This document shows positions 16,862-24,498 of a DNA stretch of 64,000 bases, piece after piece. A program made the translations under genes and the position numbers. This DNA is from JAPWJZ01 sp041287865 (GTDB lineage Bacteria; Pseudomonadota; Alphaproteobacteria; Micavibrionales; UBA2020). The DNA lies in contig JBGGMV010000119.1 of NCBI GenBank assembly GCA_041287865.1, positions 1 through 64,000 of the forward strand. The letters are read 5' to 3'. How positions within the stretch are numbered: the first letter of the stretch is position 1; every line of letters starts with the position of its first letter. The notes under the pieces were generated by a model, which was not told where the DNA came from, made no database searches, and was given only the letters and a program-made list of their open reading frames with translations.

Positions 16862-17565
16862 CGCTGCCGATCGTTTTCATTCATGGCGCTTCGTCTGACC
16901 CCACATCGTGGGACGATCAGAAGGCCTATTTCTCGAAAACGCGCGGCGTGACTGTGCCTGACCTGACGTCTTTCGACAATATTGGCGTCATGGGCGACCA
17001 TGTGCTCGCAACCGCGCCTGCGGAATTTATTCTCTGCGGCACCTCGATGGGCGGCTATGTGGCCTTTGATGTGCTGAAAAAGGCGCAGGGCCGCGTGAAA
17101 ACGTCTATCCTCTGCAACACCACCGCCCGCGCCGATGCGCCGGAACGTAAACGCCAGCGCCAGATGGAGGTGAACGCAGGCGAGGAAGCATACAAAGAAG
17201 CCCGCAAGAACGACGATCATTACAAGGCTTTCCTGAGCGAAAAATCGGCGCAGGACAAAGCGCTGGTCGCAAGGTTGCGTGCCATTTCGCAGCGTGTGGG
17301 TTACGGCTGTTTCTCGCGTCACCAGAAGGCTTGCGCGGAGCGTGTTGAGTCTTTGTCGTACCTGCCTGAAATCAATATGCCGGTGCTGGTAATGGGCGGC
17401 TCCGAAGACAAATTGATCCCGCTGGATTTACAACGCGAGATACAGCAGGGCATCAAGGGCGCGCAGCTGGTCGCCATCGACGGCACCGGCCATATCACCA
17501 ACATGGAAAAGCCCGCCGACATGAACACGGCAATCGAAACCTTCCTCAAACAGGTGGCAGCATGA
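16858..17565 (+). CDS. Alpha/beta hydrolase, small type
   Basis: 235 residues, starting with GTG and overlapping the previous gene by 4 bases. The alpha/beta hydrolase signature is complete: an N-terminal FIHGASSD oxyanion strand, the nucleophile elbow GTSMGG with Ser63, a candidate acid in GGSEDKLIP, and His in GTGHITNM. The fold resembles carboxylesterase / 3-oxoadipate enol-lactonase-like enzymes, but no pathway genes nearby point to a substrate. It overlaps the next HAD gene by ATGA, suggesting the two are made in fixed proportion. Confidence 0.85.
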   Translation: MTLPIVFIHGASSDPTSWDDQKAYFSKTRGVTVPDLTSFDNIGVMGDHVLATAPAEFILCGTSMGGYVAFDVLKKAQGRVKTSILCNTTARADAPERKRQRQMEVNAGEEAYKEARKNDDHYKAFLSEKSAQDKALVARLRAISQRVGYGCFSRHQKACAERVESLSYLPEINMPVLVMGGSEDKLIPLDLQREIQQGIKGAQLVAIDGTGHITNMEKPADMNTAIETFLKQVAA

Positions 17566-18299
17566 TTAAAGAAGTTTTCTTCGACTGGGACGGCACCATC
17601 GCCAATACCGAAACGATCAGCATCACCGTCACGAAGGGCGTGCTCTGCGATTACGCCAACGCCGCTTTTGGCCGCCGGATGGAAGAAGAAGTCAACGGTC
17701 TGGAAATGCGCGGCAAGGATTTTGGCCAGATCGCAAAACAGTTTCAGGACATCATTAACAAAGGTCTGCCCGACGCCGCTAAAATCACCATCGACATCGA
17801 AGACCTGCGCATCAACAAATTGCGCCCTGCCGCGATTATCGCGCTTGATGACGCGCAACTGGCACCGGGTATCGGCGAAACGCTGGCGGAGCTGCAGGAC
17901 GACATGAAACTGGGCCTTGCCATCGTCAGCAACAGCCCCCGCCTGCGCATCCAGCCGCTGCTGGATAAACACAAATACGACACGCGCATCCCGAAGGGCC
18001 GCTTGTTCAGCGCGTTTGATGACGTTGCGAAGCTGAAAGAGGACCCCGCCATCTACCTGCTCGCCGCCGATAAAACCGGCATCACCCCCGCCGAAGCCGC
18101 AGCGGTGGAGGACAGCGCCACAGGCATGAAGGCCGCCACCAGCGCCGGCATTGGTTTGCGCGTCGGTTTCACGGGTTTAGCCGAGCCGCATGAACGTGCG
18201 GCGCTCGAAGCCACGCTGGTAAAGGCAGGCGCGCATGTCGTGATTGACGACATGAAGAAGCTGCCCGCCGCCATCCGCGCGCATGGCCTGAGGTCGTAA
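17562..18299 (+). CDS. HAD-superfamily hydrolase (phosphatase)
   Basis: 245 residues. Motif I is DWDGT with the nucleophile D8 and acid D10; motif II is VSNS; motif IV is VEDSATG. The helical cap between motifs I and II makes it a subfamily IA (phosphoglycolate phosphatase / beta-phosphoglucomutase-like) enzyme. It is predicted to dephosphorylate a small metabolite. It overlaps the upstream hydrolase by 4 bases and precedes the histidine phosphatase array, so phosphate-ester chemistry is a theme here. The substrate is not evident. Confidence 0.88.
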   Translation: MIKEVFFDWDGTIANTETISITVTKGVLCDYANAAFGRRMEEEVNGLEMRGKDFGQIAKQFQDIINKGLPDAAKITIDIEDLRINKLRPAAIIALDDAQLAPGIGETLAELQDDMKLGLAIVSNSPRLRIQPLLDKHKYDTRIPKGRLFSAFDDVAKLKEDPAIYLLAADKTGITPAEAAAVEDSATGMKAATSAGIGLRVGFTGLAEPHERAALEATLVKAGAHVVIDDMKKLPAAIRAHGLRS

Positions 18300-18412
18300 T
18301 TTCGCTGTAAAATCAAGCGTTAGAGCTGTTAACCCTTTAGGGTTTTACGGCCCGTGTTTTATCGGGTACCATAATACTGAAATAAGAAAAAACGAACGCA
18401 CACGGAGCACAG

Positions 18413-19036
18413 ATGAATTACCTGGTACTTCTTCGCCACGGCGAGAGCGAGTGGAATAAAGAAAACAAATTTACGGGCTTCACCGACGTCGACCTCAGCG
18501 AGGCCGGCAAGGAGGAAGCGAAGCAGGCGGGTAAATCGCTCAAGGCACAGAACATCATCTTCGACGCCGTCTTCACATCGACATTGAAACGCGCCTACAA
18601 CACCGCGTCGCTTGCGCTGGAAGAAGCGGGGCAGGATATCGAGCTGATCAAGCACGACGACCTGCGCGAGCGCGATTACGGCGACCTTACCGGCCTGAAC
18701 AAGGACGAGATGCGCAAGAAATTCGGCGACGAGCAGGTGCATATCTGGCGCCGTTCCTACGACGTGCGCCCGCCCGGCGGCGAAAGCCTGAAGGACGTGG
18801 TCGATCGCGTGCGCCCGTACTTCAACAAGCACATCAAGCCGCTGCTGGAGCAGGGCAAGAACGTCGCGATGGTCTGCCACGGCAACACCAACCGCGCGAT
18901 GCTGATTATCCTGGGCGAAAACACGCCCGAGAACATCAACAACGCCGAAATTCCGACGGGCGTGCCGCTGGTGTTCGAAATGGACAAGGGCGAAAAGCAG
19001 AAGAATTACTTCCTGAAGAAAGCGGCGAATGGGTAA
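18413..19036 (+). CDS. gpmA: 2,3-bisphosphoglycerate-dependent phosphoglycerate mutase
   Basis: Interconverts 3- and 2-phosphoglycerate in glycolysis and gluconeogenesis. The phospho-acceptor His is in LLRHGESEWN (H9). FTGFTDVDLSEAG, the catalytic acid in LRERDYGDLTGLN, PGGESL and the second His in CHGNTNRAM all match the GpmA family rather than general phosphatases. The 207-residue length matches the shorter alphaproteobacterial GpmA. A GGAG ribosome binding site precedes the ATG. It is the first of five related genes in a row and overlaps the next one by 8 bases. Confidence 0.9.
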   Translation: MNYLVLLRHGESEWNKENKFTGFTDVDLSEAGKEEAKQAGKSLKAQNIIFDAVFTSTLKRAYNTASLALEEAGQDIELIKHDDLRERDYGDLTGLNKDEMRKKFGDEQVHIWRRSYDVRPPGGESLKDVVDRVRPYFNKHIKPLLEQGKNVAMVCHGNTNRAMLIILGENTPENINNAEIPTGVPLVFEMDKGEKQKNYFLKKAANG

Positions 19037-19706
19037 TAAAGGCACCCTCGTCCTCTTCCGTCATGGCGAGACAGACCACAACGCGCTGAACCTGATGACA
19101 GGCTGGCTGGATGTGGGGCTCAACGCCAAGGGGGTGGAGCAGGCGAAGGAGGCCGGCGCGATTATCAGCCACTTCCGCTTCGACAAGGTTTTCTGCTCGA
19201 CCCTGAAGCGTACTTTTAATACCGCCGTGCTGGCGCTGGAATCTTCGGGGACGCAGGAACATTTGCGCACCAAATTCGGCTGGGCGATCGAGCAGCGGGA
19301 GGAACTGAAGGGCGCGAATATGGGCGAATTTACGGGCCGGAATTTCAAGACCGACCCCGAGATCGTGAATTTCGGCCGCCGCTACGACAGGAAACTGCCG
19401 GGCGGGGAGAGCGACAGGGATATCACCGACCGCGTCAAAAAGTTTTTCGACGCGGAAGTGCTGCCAAGGCTGGAACGCGGCGAAACGGTTTTGATTTCGA
19501 CGCATTCGGGCACGATGCGCGCCTTCTACGTCGCGCTGGGCTTCGTCTCGCCGCCCGATCCGGCGGACGACCAGTGGACGGACAAGCAGCGCATCGACAA
19601 CGCGCTGCCCGTGGTGGCGGAATACGACGATGGAAAACTCGTCAGGCACTATCAGATGAAACAACCGGCGGCGAAGACCGCAATGAAGAAGGTGGCACAT
19701 GGTTAA
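19029..19706 (+). CDS. Histidine phosphatase family protein, catalytic acid replaced
   Basis: 225 residues, branch 1 histidine phosphatase fold. The nucleophile motif LFRHGET (H12), the STLKRTFNTA arginine motif, GGESD and the second His (STHSG) are present. At the place where GpmA has ERDYGD and its downstream paralogues have ExDxGD, this protein has GANMGE, so the usual acid four residues before the Gly is missing. That may alter or reduce phosphatase activity. It overlaps gpmA by 8 bases and the next paralogue by 8 bases. Phosphatase or mutase substrate is unknown. Confidence 0.85.
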   Translation: MGNKGTLVLFRHGETDHNALNLMTGWLDVGLNAKGVEQAKEAGAIISHFRFDKVFCSTLKRTFNTAVLALESSGTQEHLRTKFGWAIEQREELKGANMGEFTGRNFKTDPEIVNFGRRYDRKLPGGESDRDITDRVKKFFDAEVLPRLERGETVLISTHSGTMRAFYVALGFVSPPDPADDQWTDKQRIDNALPVVAEYDDGKLVRHYQMKQPAAKTAMKKVAHG

Positions 19707-20394
19707 GGGAACTCTCGTTATTCTGCGCCACGGCCAGACCGATTATAACGCGCAAAAACTGATGACCGGCCAGCGCGACATTCCGCTGAACAAAGTAGGC
19801 GAGGCGCAGGCCGATGCCGCCGGCGCGCTGATCACGACGTTCGTTTTTGATAAGGCCTATAGTTCGACGCTGGGCCGCGCGTTCAATACGGCTGCGAAGG
19901 CGCTGAAGGCCTCCGGCACCAACGACCACCTGAAAAAACCCGATGGCAGCTTCGATATCGAACAGCGCACCGAAATTATCGAGCTTGATTGCGGTGACTT
20001 CACCGGCCGCAACCACAAGACCGACCCCGAAATCGTCGCCTTCGAGCGCCGCTATGACAGGCCCTTGCCTGGCGGCGAAAGCCAGAAGCAGGTGAAGGAA
20101 CGCGTACAGAAATTCTTTGACGAGGAAGTGCTGCCCCGCCTTGCAAAGGGCGAAACGGTGCTGGTCGTTTCTCACGCCGGCATCATGCGCGCCTTCGACG
20201 AGGTGTTGGGCCTCGCCGCGCCCGCCGACATGACCCGCGCGCGCATCCCCAACGCCACCCCTACAGTGGTTGAATACGAAGACGGCGTGAAGGCGCGTCA
20301 TTATCAGGTTCTCAACCCTGTCGAGCTCGCCTCGCCCATCCCTGCGAACGGGAACAAGCCACCCAAGCCGCCGAAAGCCAGCACAGGAACGTAA
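19699..20394 (+). CDS. Histidine phosphatase family protein
   Basis: 231 residues. The catalytic set is complete: ILRHGQTDYN (H11), STLGRAFNTA, acid in ELDCGDFTGRN, PGGESQ and SHAGIMRAF. The C-terminal ~25 residues are Pro/Lys-rich (NKPPKPPKAS). It shares with its three neighbours the EQR/SRH...GDFTG and DP-E-I...F/Y-x2-R/K-Y features not found in GpmA, so the four form a paralogous set. It overlaps the previous gene by 8 bases and is followed 3 bases later by a small membrane protein gene. Confidence 0.87.
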   Translation: MVKGTLVILRHGQTDYNAQKLMTGQRDIPLNKVGEAQADAAGALITTFVFDKAYSSTLGRAFNTAAKALKASGTNDHLKKPDGSFDIEQRTEIIELDCGDFTGRNHKTDPEIVAFERRYDRPLPGGESQKQVKERVQKFFDEEVLPRLAKGETVLVVSHAGIMRAFDEVLGLAAPADMTRARIPNATPTVVEYEDGVKARHYQVLNPVELASPIPANGNKPPKPPKASTGT

Positions 20395-20397
20395 TCG

Positions 20398-20661
20398 ATG
20401 GATATCGAGCAGCGCCTTGCGGCCATCGAGGCCCGCAACCTGAAAGTGACAGCCGACAAGGTGTGGGAAACCAGCCTGATGCGCCGCCTTTCCATCGCGG
20501 CAATGACCTATGTTTGCGCCTGCCTGACGTTTATCCTTCTCATCCCCACCGCCCAATGGTACCTGACGGCTTTCGTGCCGACGGGGGGATATGTGTTGTC
20601 GACACTGGGCCTGCCGTGGCTGCGGGAAAGATGGCAGAAAAGCCACGGGTATATGGTGTAA
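20398..20661 (+). CDS. Small membrane protein, 87 aa
   Basis: A short protein with an N-terminal amphipathic helix (MDIEQRLAAIEARN) and two hydrophobic segments at about residues 32-54 and 56-72, ending in a basic tail. It is predicted to be an inner-membrane hairpin. It sits between two histidine phosphatase genes with 3-base gaps on both sides, which implies co-translation with them. It could tether or accompany them at the membrane, but that is inference from position alone. No known family is recognised. Confidence 0.75.
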   Translation: MDIEQRLAAIEARNLKVTADKVWETSLMRRLSIAAMTYVCACLTFILLIPTAQWYLTAFVPTGGYVLSTLGLPWLRERWQKSHGYMV

Positions 20662-20664
20662 AGC

Positions 20665-21348
20665 ATGACGGTCAAAGGCACATTGATCTTGCTCCGTCAC
20701 GGGCAGACGACCTACAACGAACAGCAGCGCATGGCAGGCCATGCCGACGTGCCGTTGACACCCGCGGGCGAGCAGCAGGCGAAGGATGCCGGAAAAATCA
20801 TCGCGCCCTTCAAGTTCGACGCCGCCTATAGCTCCACCCTCAGCCGTGCCTTCAACACGGCGGCCTTTGCGCTGGATGCGGCGGGCACGAACAACCATCT
20901 CAAAAAACCGGACGGTAGCTGGAATATCTCCCGTCACGACGATATCCGCGAATGCGATGCGGGCGATTTCACGGGGCTGCAGCTGGATAACCCGAAAGTG
21001 CTGGCGTTTGAACGCAAGCATGGCGCGGCCCTGCCGAACGGCGAAAGCGATGTGCAGTTTATCTCCCGCGTGCGCAATTTTTACGATACGGAAGTGAAGC
21101 CGCGTATCGACCGTGGCGAAACTGTGCTGGTCGTCTCTCATGCGGGTGTGATGCATGCCTTCGACGCCATCCTCGGCTTTGAAACGCTGGGGCCCGAAGG
21201 TCTCTGGTCGACCAAGCGGCGCATTCCCAACACCGCCGCGCTGAAAATCGATTTCGAGGACGGCAAGGTGGTGAAGGAAGGCTTCATCGGCAATGCCCCC
21301 GCCAACCAGAATCAGCCTGTAAAACCGGGCCATATCAAGTCTTGGTAG
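20665..21348 (+). CDS. Histidine phosphatase family protein
   Basis: 227 residues with a complete histidine phosphatase set: LLRHGQTTYN (H12), STLSRAFNTA, acid in IRECDAGDFTG, NGESD and SHAGVMHAF. It belongs to the same paralogous group as its neighbours but departs from them by SRHDD in place of EQR-E and LQLDNPKV in place of the NxxTDPEI element. It starts 3 bases after the small membrane protein. A short gap with a possible new ribosome binding site separates it from the fifth member. The substrate is unknown. Confidence 0.87.
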   Translation: MTVKGTLILLRHGQTTYNEQQRMAGHADVPLTPAGEQQAKDAGKIIAPFKFDAAYSSTLSRAFNTAAFALDAAGTNNHLKKPDGSWNISRHDDIRECDAGDFTGLQLDNPKVLAFERKHGAALPNGESDVQFISRVRNFYDTEVKPRIDRGETVLVVSHAGVMHAFDAILGFETLGPEGLWSTKRRIPNTAALKIDFEDGKVVKEGFIGNAPANQNQPVKPGHIKSW

Positions 21349-21399
21349 CCGCCTGCGGTTAGGCTATACTGGCCTATCTTCATTTTTAGGATTTTTATC

Positions 21400-22062
21400 A
21401 TGTCTAAAAAAGGCACACTCGTGCTCTTCAGGCACGGACAGACGCCCTATAACGTGCTGCATTACATGACCGGCCTGCACGACGTCGAGCTGACGGCCAA
21501 GGGCGAGGAACAGGCGAAGGAAGCGGGCGAGCGCATCGACGGTTTTGTTTTTGACAAGGCCTATAGCTCCACCCTGAAACGCGCTTTCAACACGGCTGCG
21601 ATTGCTTTGGAAAATTCGGGCACGAATAATCACCTTAAAAATCCCGACGGCACATGGAATATCGAACAGCGCGTCGAAATCGTCGAGGGCGACAGCGGCG
21701 ATTTCACAGCGCGGAACAAGCTGACCGACCCCGAAATCCTCGCCTATCCGCATAAATACAATATCGCCCTGCCGAACGGCGAGAGCGACGAACAGATGGT
21801 CGCCCGTACCAAGAAATTCTATGACGAGGAAATCCTGCCCCGCATGGAACGCGGCGAGACTGTACTGGTTTCGTGCCATTCCGGCATCATGATCGCCTTC
21901 GAGATAGCGGCCGGCCTGCGCCCCGCACCCGAGGAAGATATCTGGTCGAACCGTCACGGGGTTCCCAATGCCACGCCCGTGGTGTATGAATACGACGACG
22001 GCAAGCTGGTGAAGAATTACCAGATCGACGCCAAGCCCAAACCTTCCGGTCCCAAGCCTTAA
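21400..22062 (+). CDS. Histidine phosphatase family protein
   Basis: 220 residues, the last of five in the array. LFRHGQTPYN (H12), STLKRAFNTA, acid in EGDSGDFTARN, NGESD and CHSGIMIAF are all present, so it should be catalytically competent. The 51-base gap before it is the largest within the array and could hold a weak promoter. It is followed 9 bases later by an exported protein gene. The tail is Pro/Lys-rich, as in one other member. The substrate is not predictable. Confidence 0.87.
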   Translation: MSKKGTLVLFRHGQTPYNVLHYMTGLHDVELTAKGEEQAKEAGERIDGFVFDKAYSSTLKRAFNTAAIALENSGTNNHLKNPDGTWNIEQRVEIVEGDSGDFTARNKLTDPEILAYPHKYNIALPNGESDEQMVARTKKFYDEEILPRMERGETVLVSCHSGIMIAFEIAAGLRPAPEEDIWSNRHGVPNATPVVYEYDDGKLVKNYQIDAKPKPSGPKP

Positions 22063-22071
22063 AGGAACAAG

Positions 22072-23028
22072 ATGAAATTACTGGCAGGCCTTTTGCTGGC
22101 CTTCATCATGCTGCTGCCGCTGCCTGCGGCGGCGAAGACGATCGATGTCAACGGCTCGGCCATCACCCTGCCGCAGGTGGCGGGCTTTACCGAAATTTAC
22201 GGCTCGAACCCGCAGTTTGATCAGGTGGCGCAGCAATTCGTGCCGCCGACGCATGTGATGCTCGGCATCTATATATCGAATGCCGATTTGCAGGCGATGC
22301 AGACCAATCCGCAAGCCGGGTTCAAGAAATACATCACCGTCATGACGCTGCAGGGCGCGCCTGCCATCAATGATGCGACTTACGAGCAGTTGAAGGCGCA
22401 GCTCTCGTCTGAGGCAGGCGGAGGCGACTGGTCGCAGGAAAAAGATGTCAACGACGGGTTGAGCGCCGGTTCGTCCTATATGAAGGAGCAGTATAATATA
22501 GAGACGAAGCTTGAGGTCGGCGTGATGAAGCGCCTCGGCACGATCCTCAACCAGCCCGCGTCTTACGCCATCCTGATGCAGGCCAATTACGGGGCGCAGA
22601 CGGAGCAGGGGACGGTCGACGTCCCGATGACACTGGCTGTGGGCGTGATGAACGTAAAAAACCGCGCCATCTACGCCACCGCCTATAGCACCTTTGCAGG
22701 CGAGCGCGACGTGGATTTCGTGCGCGACAACTTCCGCCTGCTGGCCGCCGATATGCATGCGGCGAACCCGCCCAAAAAAGCGCCCGCGCCGCCGAAGCCC
22801 GTCGCCGTGCCGCCTCCGCCGCCTGTGGTCGTGGCGGAAGAAGCGCTGAAGGTCGAGGAAGCCCCGCCCGAGGAAGAAGAACAGAAAAAGCCTGAAGTCG
22901 AGGTCGATACGGGCGAAATGATGGCCTGGATCATGTGGGTCACGCTGCTGCTGGCTGCTGTCGTGGCGGCGGTGCTGGCGGGGCCGAAAATCTGGAACCT
23001 GCTGAAGAAAAGGGATGACCGCGCATGA
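22072..23028 (+). CDS. Exported protein with C-terminal membrane anchor
   Basis: 318 residues. A signal peptide covers about 1-21 (LLAGLLLAFIMLLPLPAAA). A globular domain of ~210 residues follows, then a Pro-rich and acidic stalk (~232-280, with PPPPP and EEEE runs), a transmembrane helix at about 284-304 and a short basic cytoplasmic end (KKRDDRA). The topology is a periplasmic domain held on a stalk to the inner membrane. No family is recognised. It lies 9 bases after the last histidine phosphatase gene and overlaps the following lipoprotein gene by 4 bases. Confidence 0.82.
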   Translation: MKLLAGLLLAFIMLLPLPAAAKTIDVNGSAITLPQVAGFTEIYGSNPQFDQVAQQFVPPTHVMLGIYISNADLQAMQTNPQAGFKKYITVMTLQGAPAINDATYEQLKAQLSSEAGGGDWSQEKDVNDGLSAGSSYMKEQYNIETKLEVGVMKRLGTILNQPASYAILMQANYGAQTEQGTVDVPMTLAVGVMNVKNRAIYATAYSTFAGERDVDFVRDNFRLLAADMHAANPPKKAPAPPKPVAVPPPPPVVVAEEALKVEEAPPEEEEQKKPEVEVDTGEMMAWIMWVTLLLAAVVAAVLAGPKIWNLLKKRDDRA

Positions 23029-23432
23029 AGGCTAAAATTGTGACACTGGCGGCCCTGTTGCTGCTTACGGCCTGCGGCGAATACCCGACGCCTGTAACGG
23101 AAAGCCGCACGCCTTACCAGACCATCACCGTCAATACGCCGGGGATGCAAGGGGTGAGCTGCGTGGTGCAGAGCGGGCGCAACACCTATAGCATGACGGC
23201 GCCCGGGCCGGTCACGGTGAAACGCTCGCCTTATCCGATGCTGGTCAACTGTTTCAAGGGCGAACATATGCGCGGCCAGCAGAGCGCGAAACCGAATTAC
23301 GCGCGCATCGAGGCTGAAAAAATCGCGGCCACGATGGGCGACTGCATTTCCTGCAACTACCCGCGCACCATCACGGTGGCGATGCGGCTCGATCAGGAAT
23401 CGATGTCGGATACGTGGCGGGCGGGGCCCTGA
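23025..23432 (+). CDS. Putative lipoprotein
   Basis: 135 residues. A type II signal peptide is clear: basic MKAK, hydrophobic core and lipobox LTAC with Cys at position 17. The mature part has four further Cys, two of them in DCISC, and could form disulfides in the periplasm. Residue +2 is Gly, so the outer membrane is the likely destination. It overlaps the upstream anchored protein by ATGA, so the two may act together at the envelope. No family is recognised. It is convergent with the next gene, whose stop codon abuts. Confidence 0.82.
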   Translation: MKAKIVTLAALLLLTACGEYPTPVTESRTPYQTITVNTPGMQGVSCVVQSGRNTYSMTAPGPVTVKRSPYPMLVNCFKGEHMRGQQSAKPNYARIEAEKIAATMGDCISCNYPRTITVAMRLDQESMSDTWRAGP

Positions 23433-24047
23433 TTACCTGCCGGGACGCGGCGGTTTCATGTCCTTCACGGCGGGGTTCAGCTTGATGCCCACGTCGCTTA
23501 AGGATTTTTCAATGCGCGTCACGTAATCTTCGCATTTTTTTACCAGCGCGGCCTCGTCGGGCTCGGCGCGTTTCACCATCTGGGTGAATTCCTTGACGGG
23601 CAATAGCATGGCCTGCAGGTGCTTGCGGTCTTCGGGCAGGGTTTTCTTCAGGCTGTTGTCCAGTTCATTCGCGGTCAGTTCGAACATGCGGATGCTGGAG
23701 GCGAGAATGACGGTGCGCACCGAAGGATCGAGCGCGCCATACAGAACGGCCGTATCGACGCCCTGCATGCTGGCCGCGCCGAAGGTAAAGACGGATTGCA
23801 CGATCTCCGGCACCTTGGCGGGCAGGTCGGCCTTGGCCAGCAGGACGGGGCCGTTATCCTGCGTGATGGGAACGAAAAGCCCGGCGGCGATGGCTTCGGG
23901 CGTCTTGTTGACGCCGTGGTCTGCTACCAGCTTGGCGATCAGCACGCCGCGCGTCGTGAACTCGTCGCCTTTGTCGAAACGCCTCAGCTCGTTAAAGGCT
24001 TTCTCGATGGTCGGGTGGCTGGGCAGGCCGGTGTCCTCGAATTTCAT
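23433..24047 (-). CDS. Hypothetical protein, 204 aa
   Basis: A cytoplasmic, mainly helical protein with no signal peptide or membrane span and a basic tail KDMKPPRPGR. It lies on the minus strand downstream of rpsO but behind the rpsO terminator, so it probably has its own promoter in the ~110 bases upstream. Its stop abuts the stop of the convergent lipoprotein gene. I do not recognise a family. Base composition and frame length support it as a real gene. Confidence 0.75.
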   Translation of the reverse strand: MKFEDTGLPSHPTIEKAFNELRRFDKGDEFTTRGVLIAKLVADHGVNKTPEAIAAGLFVPITQDNGPVLLAKADLPAKVPEIVQSVFTFGAASMQGVDTAVLYGALDPSVRTVILASSIRMFELTANELDNSLKKTLPEDRKHLQAMLLPVKEFTQMVKRAEPDEAALVKKCEDYVTRIEKSLSDVGIKLNPAVKDMKPPRPGR

Positions 24048-24155
24048 GACGAGTCCTTTTGGAAATATCTTATGAGTCGCAAATGGCTTGATAGGGAAAG
24101 AATAGCAGACCCAGCGAGCGAGCCAAGCCCCCCCATCAAAGATAGGAAATATGGC

Positions 24156-24188
24156 AAAAAAGAAGCCGCCCGTTGCGGGGCGGCTTCT
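24156..24188 (-). terminator. Intrinsic terminator after rpsO
   Basis: On the minus strand the stem AGAAGCCGCC / GGCGGCTTCT (24161-24188) is followed by a T-run (A-run 24156-24161 on the plus strand). It lies 24 bases beyond the rpsO stop and closes the rimP-rpsO operon. In many relatives transcription would continue into pnp at this point. Confidence 0.85.
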
Positions 24189-24211
24189 TCATTGATTGTC
24201 TGTACCGAAAA

Positions 24212-24481
24212 TTAGCGGCGCAGGCCGAGGCTGTCGATCAGCTTCTCGTAGCGGCGCGCGTCGGCTTTTTTCAGATAGTTCAGGTGGCGGCGGCGCTGGG
24301 AAACCAGCAGCAGCAGACCGCGACGGCTGCCCATATCTTTCTTATGCGTTTTCATGTGTTCGGTCAGCGAGTTAATGCGCTGGGTGAGCAAAGCCACCTG
24401 GACTTCGGGTGAACCCGTGTCTTTCTGGGTGGTTGCGTATTTCTTGATAACTTCCGACTTCGTCTTGGTTGCGAGCGACAT
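24212..24481 (-). CDS. rpsO: Small ribosomal subunit protein uS15
   Basis: 89 residues, the usual length for S15, a primary 16S rRNA binder of the 30S platform. The family pattern is clear: DTGSPEVQVALLTQRI, LTEHMKTHKKD and RRGLLLLVSQRRRHLNYL, with the C-terminal YEKLIDSLGLRR. It is last in the rimP-nusA-infB-rbfA-truB-rpsO operon, 17 bases after truB. pnp, its usual next neighbour, is displaced to 12.4-14.5 kb. Confidence 0.98.
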   Translation of the reverse strand: MSLATKTKSEVIKKYATTQKDTGSPEVQVALLTQRINSLTEHMKTHKKDMGSRRGLLLLVSQRRRHLNYLKKADARRYEKLIDSLGLRR

Positions 24482-24498
24482 CGTATACTCCTCTGAGT

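Noticed and set aside
19642..21333. 563-residue frame on the minus strand
   Set aside because: Antisense to three histidine phosphatase genes and the small membrane protein gene. Its repeated look simply mirrors the paralogous sense genes.
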